64,000 bases of DNA. Origin: Pseudoalteromonas ruthenica (GTDB lineage: Bacteria > Pseudomonadota > Gammaproteobacteria > Enterobacterales > Alteromonadaceae). The DNA lies in NCBI RefSeq assembly GCF_008808095.1, contig NZ_CP023397.1:248001-312000 (forward strand). The letters run 5' to 3'. The translations under genes were made by a program, and so were the position numbers. A model generated the notes under the pieces. The model was not told the DNA's origin. It worked only from the letters and a program-made list of their open reading frames with translations, and ran no database searches. The first letter of the stretch is position 1; every line of letters starts with the position of its first letter. This document shows positions 58,654-64,000 of the stretch, one piece after another.

Positions 58654-59856
58654 ATGCATCCACACATTCATGCCCTATATGAGCTCAGTGCCAAGCCGCA
58701 GCGTACGATTGTCGGCCTGATGAGTGGCACATCAATGGATGGGTTGGATGTGGCATTGTGCCGGGTCAGCGGAGCGGGTCGTGATACCCGTATTGAGGTT
58801 GAGCACTTCACCACCTGTGCCTACCCGAAAGAGTATTCGCAGCGGCTGCGTCAAGTGTTCGCCAAGCGCGATATCGATTTACAACACCTCACCTTATTAA
58901 ATGCGTGGGTGGGGCGCTTGCACGGCCAGTTGGTCAAGCAATGTTTAGCACAGTGGCAGGTCAATGCGGATGAGGTCGATGCCATTGCCAGTCACGGGCA
59001 AACCGTGTACCACTGCCCTAAAGCTCAGCATGGTTTGGATGGTTACCCTAATGCCACCTTACAAATTGGCGATGGCTGCCATGTTGCCTGCACCAGCGGT
59101 ATTTTGACTATCAGTGATTTTCGCCAAAAGCATATCGCCGCAGGCGGCGAAGGCGCGCCTTTGGCCGCGTATGGCGATTACCTATACTTTGCTAGCACCG
59201 ATGAGCATCGGGTGTTGTTAAATTTAGGAGGCATTGCCAATATTACTTTGCTGCCCAAGGCCGGGGAGCTGAGCGACACGCTATGTGCTGATCTTGGCCC
59301 TGGCAATACCATGCTCGATGCCTATGTGCAGCGCTACTTTGCGCCACGACAATTCGATGAAAATAGCACCCTGGCGCGGCAGGGGCAGGTGCATGAGCCT
59401 CTTTTAGCGAAGCTCTCAAAGCACCCTTTTTTGCACGTCGCCATGCCCAAAACCACAGGGCCGGAAGTGTTTAACCTTGCCTATTTAGCACAGTGCCAAG
59501 CTGCACTCGGAGAAACGCACCTAGCTCATGAAGATGTGCTGGCAACCTTATGTGAGTTTGCGGCTTATCAAGTAGGAACGCAGTTAGCACGGTTGGCGAA
59601 ATCCCACGGCCCACTGCATGTCTATGCCAGTGGTGGCGGTGTGCACAACCCTTTGCTAATGGCGCGCATTGCCTATTTCAGCGGTGAACAGGTGCAGCTA
59701 GATTCCCTGACACAGCTGGGCATGAACCCCGACGCCAAAGAGGCGGTGTTGTTTGCCTTACTCGCCAATGAAACCCTTGTCGGTCAGCCAGCGAAAGCAG
59801 CGGCCATAGAGGGGATGCCGCAAATCTCTATGGGTAAATTAAGCTTTCCCGACTGA
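58654..59856 (+). CDS. anmK: anhydro-N-acetylmuramic acid kinase
   Basis: ATG 58654 (MHPHIHALYEL) follows GGAG at 58645-58648; the frame opens earlier, at 58600, without a good site. The product of about 400 aa has the family signature GLMSGTSMDGLDVALC, then FRQKHIAAGGEGAPL and GGIANIT. It phosphorylates anhydroMurNAc to MurNAc-6-phosphate in cell-wall recycling. Its 3' end overlaps the convergent hypothetical gene by 18 bp. Confidence 0.94.
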   Translation: MHPHIHALYELSAKPQRTIVGLMSGTSMDGLDVALCRVSGAGRDTRIEVEHFTTCAYPKEYSQRLRQVFAKRDIDLQHLTLLNAWVGRLHGQLVKQCLAQWQVNADEVDAIASHGQTVYHCPKAQHGLDGYPNATLQIGDGCHVACTSGILTISDFRQKHIAAGGEGAPLAAYGDYLYFASTDEHRVLLNLGGIANITLLPKAGELSDTLCADLGPGNTMLDAYVQRYFAPRQFDENSTLARQGQVHEPLLAKLSKHPFLHVAMPKTTGPEVFNLAYLAQCQAALGETHLAHEDVLATLCEFAAYQVGTQLARLAKSHGPLHVYASGGGVHNPLLMARIAYFSGEQVQLDSLTQLGMNPDAKEAVLFALLANETLVGQPAKAAAIEGMPQISMGKLSFPD

Positions 59857-60336
59857 CGCCGTGCTGCGCCATAGGCGTTGACAATACTGGCCGAGGCGTT
59901 GGCGCAGGCCGGTGCAATTCACCATTGGTGGCGAGCTTAACTGCGCTTGCGGATGAATATGCACGGTGTATTGCGCGCTTTCTTTTACGGTGTTGTGCAG
60001 GCCATGCAGCGTAAGTTGCAACTGTGCATGTTCATACTCACACTCACCCTGCATCGTGCTATGCGCGCAGAGGGTTAATGCCACCATACCGCTGTCGATA
60101 TCTTTGTAATGCAATGACTGATGCGCCAAAAGTTGGGCATCACGTTGCTGTGCAAAGGTGATACTGGCCTGCAGCGCATCGCCTTGCTGCGCACTGCTGG
60201 GCAATCGACACAGCAATTGCACAGGCACACCCACACCGCCCAGAGTGGTTGGCCGGGCAGCCAAAGTTTCGAAATCTGATAATAACCCTTCGCATCGCAA
60301 TGCGAACACAGCGAGAGGGGAGCGATACTGCGCCAT
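59839..60336 (-). CDS. hypothetical protein, 165 aa
   Basis: Starts MAQYRSPLAVFALRCEG. It appears rich in beta-strands (QLQLTLHGLHN, AQYTVHIHP), with no signal peptide or membrane segment, and I do not recognise the family. It converges on and overlaps the end of anmK by 18 bp. The 295-bp region after it (60337-60631) shows nothing I can call apart from AT-rich sequence and the ribosome site of the next gene. Confidence 0.55.
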   Translation of the reverse strand: MAQYRSPLAVFALRCEGLLSDFETLAARPTTLGGVGVPVQLLCRLPSSAQQGDALQASITFAQQRDAQLLAHQSLHYKDIDSGMVALTLCAHSTMQGECEYEHAQLQLTLHGLHNTVKESAQYTVHIHPQAQLSSPPMVNCTGLRQRLGQYCQRLWRSTASVGKA

Positions 60337-60631
60337 ATCCTGCTTAATATTGATAATTTGCGCACAATTATGCCGCAGTTAAATGACAGTTTTATGACTT
60401 AGTGGAAAGTGATGGCGATTTTTTCTACACCGCTTGATAAGAGCAGGCTCTTTGTTTTTATTGCTCTTTGCGATATGTTTATCGCGTATTAACATGCAAA
60501 GGGAAGACAGCTAAGTGAGCTGTCACTCAATGGAATGACCCCTTCTCAGCCAGCAATATGTGCTAGGTCAATGACTTACGCTCGATCCATTGTTATTTCC
60601 GCAAAAATATAATTAAAAAACAAGGAAGATT

Positions 60632-61492
60632 ATGAGTTGGTACCCAGACGATAAAGAATGGCTTACAAAGCGTAAAGCACAGTGGAAAGAAGTGAAAAAG
60701 TCACTAAAGGAAATGGGTTTTTATTCGCCGCAAGATATTAAGTTAATAAAAGAGTATTTCCTTTACGGGCCAGATAAAGAACCCCTGAGAACGGTGGATA
60801 ACGATGGGGATATTCAACGAAAAATATCCTATATGGGTATGGTTGCTATATGGCTATACCCATCATTCGATAAAGAATCTATTATTAGAGAATTGCATAA
60901 TTTTAGGTCAACCGTCCAATATCAAGATGGTTCCATTATGCAATATGACACTGGGGCTAACCGTGTATTAGAACTTTGCGATAATGATTTTGAAGCTCAT
61001 AAAAGCGCCATGGATGGTAATGAAACCAGTTTTTTTCAAGGTAAAGAGCAATTATTAGCCGAGCTATTATTACCTCATTCGGTAGAAGAGGAATCTTGGT
61101 ATAAGTCTTGTGTAAAACATGAAGATTTGGAGAGGCTTAGTGAGGAATGCAGTGAAGAATTTGCTCTAGCTATTAATAGGCTGACGTTATTTTTCGATAA
61201 ATATATGGCTGCTCCAAACCCGAACTATATTTATAGGTATCGCCTTTCTTATTGTATTAGTGCGCTAAAATATATAAAGCATTCAGAATTTAAGTCAAAA
61301 CTGATGAAGAGGAATTTAGTGAGCCTGTTTACTTATCTTGATAAGTTCACTGATTGTCCGGACAAATATCCGAAATGTGTTGTGGAAACAGCGCAAGAGT
61401 TTACTCGTTTATTCAATGAAGCAGACTTGCCTGATTCAGTGCATGCTTTACTTGCCCCCTATATTAAAGCCGCCAAGGAGGGGGCTGACTAA
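60632..61492 (+). CDS. hypothetical protein, 286 aa, first of a coupled pair
   Basis: ATG 60632 follows AAGGAAG. The soluble, helical, charged product begins MSWYPDDKEWLTKRKAQW and has no motif I can name. It is more AT-rich than its surroundings, as recently acquired genes often are. Its TAA overlaps the next ATG by one base, so the two are translationally coupled. Small paired cytoplasmic proteins in such a setting can be polymorphic-toxin immunity genes, but no toxin is visible here. Confidence 0.6.
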   Translation: MSWYPDDKEWLTKRKAQWKEVKKSLKEMGFYSPQDIKLIKEYFLYGPDKEPLRTVDNDGDIQRKISYMGMVAIWLYPSFDKESIIRELHNFRSTVQYQDGSIMQYDTGANRVLELCDNDFEAHKSAMDGNETSFFQGKEQLLAELLLPHSVEEESWYKSCVKHEDLERLSEECSEEFALAINRLTLFFDKYMAAPNPNYIYRYRLSYCISALKYIKHSEFKSKLMKRNLVSLFTYLDKFTDCPDKYPKCVVETAQEFTRLFNEADLPDSVHALLAPYIKAAKEGAD

Positions 61493-61947
61493 TGGAAAAT
61501 GTCGTAGTGGTTGTTGCAAGCTTCGCTAATGAAGCGGACTTAGCACGGTTTTGTTTTTATATCGACTTTGAAACACGCCCTGATTTTGAGGACGAGGTGC
61601 CAGAACACGAGCAGACATTATTTGCATTGTGTGAAGAGTTATCAATGCCGTACGAGAAAATATCTCAAGGCCTGCAAATTCAGTATGATTTTTTAAACAT
61701 GCCTGAGCCTAATGAGCAGCTAGTAGCCATGGGCGCTCTTGCCACAGCGCTGAATGCTAAAGCGTTTGCGTGCACCTGGCGAGATGAATATGACGTCGGT
61801 GCCGGGGTATTAAAGGCAGGAGCATACGAGCCTGTAGCCGGTGAGCCAACCGATAATCAAGATAAAAACATTGCTAAGCGCTTAAAAAAACAAAGCCTGG
61901 ATGAGGTGGTTGCTTACCTAATAGAGCAGCAGCTAAAAAACACCTAA
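61492..61947 (+). CDS. hypothetical protein, 151 aa, possibly Imm22-like
   Basis: The acidic product begins MENVVVVVASFANEADLARFCFY, with an early beta-strand then helix, and contains CEELSMPYEKISQGLQIQYDF. The pattern of a leading hydrophobic strand followed by a long acidic region recalls immunity protein 22, but I cannot confirm it. It is coupled to the 286-aa gene by a TAATG overlap and is followed by a terminator at 62017. Confidence 0.55.
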   Translation: MENVVVVVASFANEADLARFCFYIDFETRPDFEDEVPEHEQTLFALCEELSMPYEKISQGLQIQYDFLNMPEPNEQLVAMGALATALNAKAFACTWRDEYDVGAGVLKAGAYEPVAGEPTDNQDKNIAKRLKKQSLDEVVAYLIEQQLKNT

Positions 61948-62016
61948 CCCCAAGCACATCATCATAAACGCAGTGGGTGTCAACTGACAGCGTTTTTTGC
62001 TGTGTGAACCATAAAA

Positions 62017-62039
62017 AAAAGCCGAACGAGTCGGCTTTT
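62017..62039. terminator. bidirectional rho-independent terminator
   Basis: AAAAGCCGA and TCGGCTTTT pair in a 9-bp stem around ACGAG. With A and T runs on both sides it can serve both the 286/151-aa pair and the opposing secreted-protein gene. Confidence 0.88.
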
Positions 62040-62103
62040 GCACATTCACGAAGTGTCCATTCAATGAACGAGGTACCTGCAACCGTGTGACGGTTGCTGT
62101 TAA

Positions 62104-62466
62104 CTATCGGCCGTCTTCAAATGACGCCGTAGCTGAAACTTTGCTCCACGAGCCGTTACTGTAAAGAATGGTTGCTTCGGCTGTATATGGGCGGAAAGCA
62201 CGAATTTCAAAAGAGCACGACGTGCCCGAGGTGCCGCACGATGAGGCCGCATTAGACCAAATAACACTGTCGATTTGTGAACCGTTCCCTACCACGCGAA
62301 AAACTGCGGTGCTTGTTGTCGCACCATAAACCAGTGCGAAACAACGGTTAGGTGTAAATTGATCGTATGCCTGAGTGTCGACATAACATTCCATGCTGTC
62401 GGCGCTTGCTTGTGCGCTAAATAGTCCACCAATCAGTAGAGCGGCTGATGCAATAAGTGTTTTCAT
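62104..62466 (-). CDS. small secreted protein with four cysteines
   Basis: ATG 62466 (MKTLIASAALL) gives a clear signal peptide ending SASA; the frame opens 60 bp earlier. The mature part of about 95 aa has four cysteines (ECYVD, RCFAL, SCGTSGTSC), likely two disulfides, and strands such as AVFRVVGNG. No named family is recognised. It is monocistronic, with GGAGAGAA as ribosome site. Confidence 0.65.
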   Translation of the reverse strand: MKTLIASAALLIGGLFSAQASADSMECYVDTQAYDQFTPNRCFALVYGATTSTAVFRVVGNGSQIDSVIWSNAASSCGTSGTSCSFEIRAFRPYTAEATILYSNGSWSKVSATASFEDGR

Positions 62467-62658
62467 TGTTCTCTCCATTTGAATCATTCCACGGGCTCTA
62501 CAACTGCTTATACTCCTGTAAGCCATCGATATTGCCTTTTTTGATTAAGGCAGTGGAATTACCCTATAAGAGAACAAACAAAAAATAAACACCAAATTAA
62601 CATTTGTTTCTAAATTAAGTAAAAAGTAGGAGGCCCTGATGTTCCAAGGGCCGAGTGA

Positions 62659-63735
62659 TTAGCCTATTTTGAAATCAAGCTGGACCGAGGTTTTTGCTTT
62701 AACAGCTTGATTATTTTCAAACTTTGGTGCGTATCGCCATTGTTTTACGGCATTAACAGCCGCTCTTTCAAATGCCGCACTGCCATCGGAGTCCAATACA
62801 CTGACATCTTCAACGAAGCCGCTCTCGTTCACGGTGAACTCCATTTGTACCCAGCCTTCGCGGCGTTGGCGCACGGCGATAGCGGGGTAGCGCGGAGGAG
62901 TGCGATACAATGGGGTTTGCTCTTGATTCTTCGTCCACGGACGCATTTTTGCGATGGCAACACAATGCTTAGTGGCTTGCTCGGATTCACCTCCTTGCTC
63001 ATACAGCGCGACGAGCTGCGAGTGAGCTTGTAGCTCAGCAGGGTGGTCAAAACTAAAGTTATCATCAAAAATATTGACCACTTTGTTAAAACGTTCAATG
63101 GCCGTATGTCGACGCCCTCGGGCTTTGTCTACCGCACCTAACAGCATGGTGACATTAATCATTTCGACCGTGTCATCGGCGATATGCGCTTGATAGTATG
63201 CTTCGGCTTCATTGAGGTAGACTACCGCCGCACGGCCTTTATCAAAGTCCAAGCGGCGAAAGTAAATTTCGGCACCGTCTACTTTTAAATCGGCGACCAA
63301 TTTAGCTTTTTGTTGCTGCTTTGCAATATCTATCGCACGTTCGATGGCCTTCTCAACGGTGTGTGCCTTATCCGCGCTTTTGGCGATGCCCATTAACGGG
63401 TCGATAAGGCTTAGCGGGTCTGAGTTAGGCTGCTGCTCTAATATCGTCAACGCCTGTTTATAAAGGGTCGCGCGTTGCTGCGCATTAGTGTGTGAAGGGG
63501 CCATCGCGTTGGCGTAGTTAATGGCTAACTTAGCAACAGCTGGCGATGTTTCACCAAAGGTGTTCAGGCCAACCTCATAGGCGGTTTGTGCATGTTGCTG
63601 CACATTCTCGCCAGTGTGCAGTGCTTGCTCAAAGGCGTCATAGGCGGCATCGAAATCAGGTGTGGGTGCGGCGGCACTCATCCAAGGTGAGCCTAGTAAA
63701 GCCAATAGGCCGATATTGAGAGATTTTTTTAACAT
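62659..63735 (-). CDS. TPR protein with C-terminal TonB domain
   Basis: The 358-aa product has a signal peptide (LNIGLLALLGSPWMSAAA), helical TPR-like repeats (about 25-265) and a TonB C-terminal domain (about 270-358; PPRYPAIAVRQRREGWVQMEF, FVEDVSVLDSDG, AAVNAVKQWRYAP). It lacks an N-terminal membrane anchor or the usual Pro-rich linker, so it is a periplasmic TonB-like protein rather than a classical energy transducer. Such proteins are frequent in Alteromonadales. Ribosome site GGAGTG before ATG 63735. Confidence 0.82.
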   Translation of the reverse strand: MLKKSLNIGLLALLGSPWMSAAAPTPDFDAAYDAFEQALHTGENVQQHAQTAYEVGLNTFGETSPAVAKLAINYANAMAPSHTNAQQRATLYKQALTILEQQPNSDPLSLIDPLMGIAKSADKAHTVEKAIERAIDIAKQQQKAKLVADLKVDGAEIYFRRLDFDKGRAAVVYLNEAEAYYQAHIADDTVEMINVTMLLGAVDKARGRRHTAIERFNKVVNIFDDNFSFDHPAELQAHSQLVALYEQGGESEQATKHCVAIAKMRPWTKNQEQTPLYRTPPRYPAIAVRQRREGWVQMEFTVNESGFVEDVSVLDSDGSAAFERAAVNAVKQWRYAPKFENNQAVKAKTSVQLDFKIG

Positions 63736-63974
63736 CTTACACTCCTTTGTTTTGAGGCTATTTTATCTGACCCTATTTTTAGTGCAACAAAAGATAGGCT
63801 CAGCATTGCTTAAGCGCGCTTTTGAAAAATCTTCACTGAGTGTGTGTAGTGCTTGCTGGTACAGAGCCATTTATTTTTACTGCTTCAGCTTAATTTGTTG
63901 ATTTTTAAAGGCTTAAATAGTTGGTGCTGTTTTTGCTCCCATAAGCTCGACGATTAAATTTAAAGGAGAAGGTT

Positions 63975-64000
63975 ATGGCAAAGACGGTAACAACCGTAAA
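63975..64000 (+). CDS. start of a gene running off the window
   Basis: AAAGGAGAAGG at 63963-63972 is a strong ribosome site 3 bp before ATG 63975, which reads MAKTVTTV in an open frame to the window edge. Product not identifiable. The 239-bp gap before it (63736-63974) is AT-rich and must hold divergent promoters. Confidence 0.6.

Overview
The window looks like part of a marine gammaproteobacterial chromosome, most like Alteromonadales (Pseudoalteromonas or a close relative). This rests on the chitinase / lytic polysaccharide monooxygenase / chitinase cluster, the E. coli-type dgt, ndh, anmK and glutaminase genes, and several c-di-GMP and chemotaxis proteins. The genus call is inference; no rRNA or other phylogenetic marker is present.

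Positions 1-20783 form a DNA phosphorothioation (Dnd) defence locus. The + strand carries restriction-type genes: the 3' part of dndH (DndFGH-type restriction), an SBD-HNH endonuclease that reads phosphorothioated DNA but is broken by a frameshift, then an AT-rich operon. That operon encodes a 55-aa protein, an SMC-like ATPase, a Dnd-associated protein 4 homologue, a 927-aa protein with two alpha-CTD-like repeats and a sigma region 4-like helix-turn-helix, and a PLD-nuclease/SF2-helicase fusion. It resembles the Pbe-type accessory set. Converging on it from the - strand are the modification genes dndB-dndC-dndD-dndE, preceded by a Dnd-associated putative methyltransferase, a 55-aa HTH protein and dgt. 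A cluster of palindromes sits in front of dndB. No dndA is seen, so sulfur is presumably supplied by a desulfurase encoded elsewhere.

Positions 20784-33151 are mixed. They hold a papain-fold/HDAC-like two-gene operon, a GAF protein, a membrane-anchored NERD-like protein with a degenerate nuclease motif and hexanucleotide repeats, a hypothetical protein, a diguanylate cyclase, a small membrane protein, a GAF-PAS-GGDEF-EAL protein, a chemoreceptor and a glutaminase.

Positions 33343-46133 hold a complete pelABCDEFG exopolysaccharide operon on the - strand. A separate GH114 lipoprotein gene, predicted to cut galactosamine-rich polymer, converges on its 3' end and carries a 2-nt frameshift in a GC repeat. 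PelD keeps the residues known to bind c-di-GMP, which links Pel to the nearby cyclase genes.

Positions 46557-56268 contain a PAS chemoreceptor with an in-frame premature stop, a 570-bp regulatory gap with hairpins and an 18-bp palindrome, and the chitin cluster (GH18, AA10 LPMO, GH18), all with CBM5/12 modules. From 56364 to the end lie a periplasmic solute-binding protein, type II NADH dehydrogenase, anmK, several unknown genes, a secreted small protein, a TPR/TonB-like protein and the first codons of one more gene.

Three genes carry simple lesions: a T-run frameshift, a GC-repeat frameshift and one nonsense codon. These may be real or may be sequence errors.
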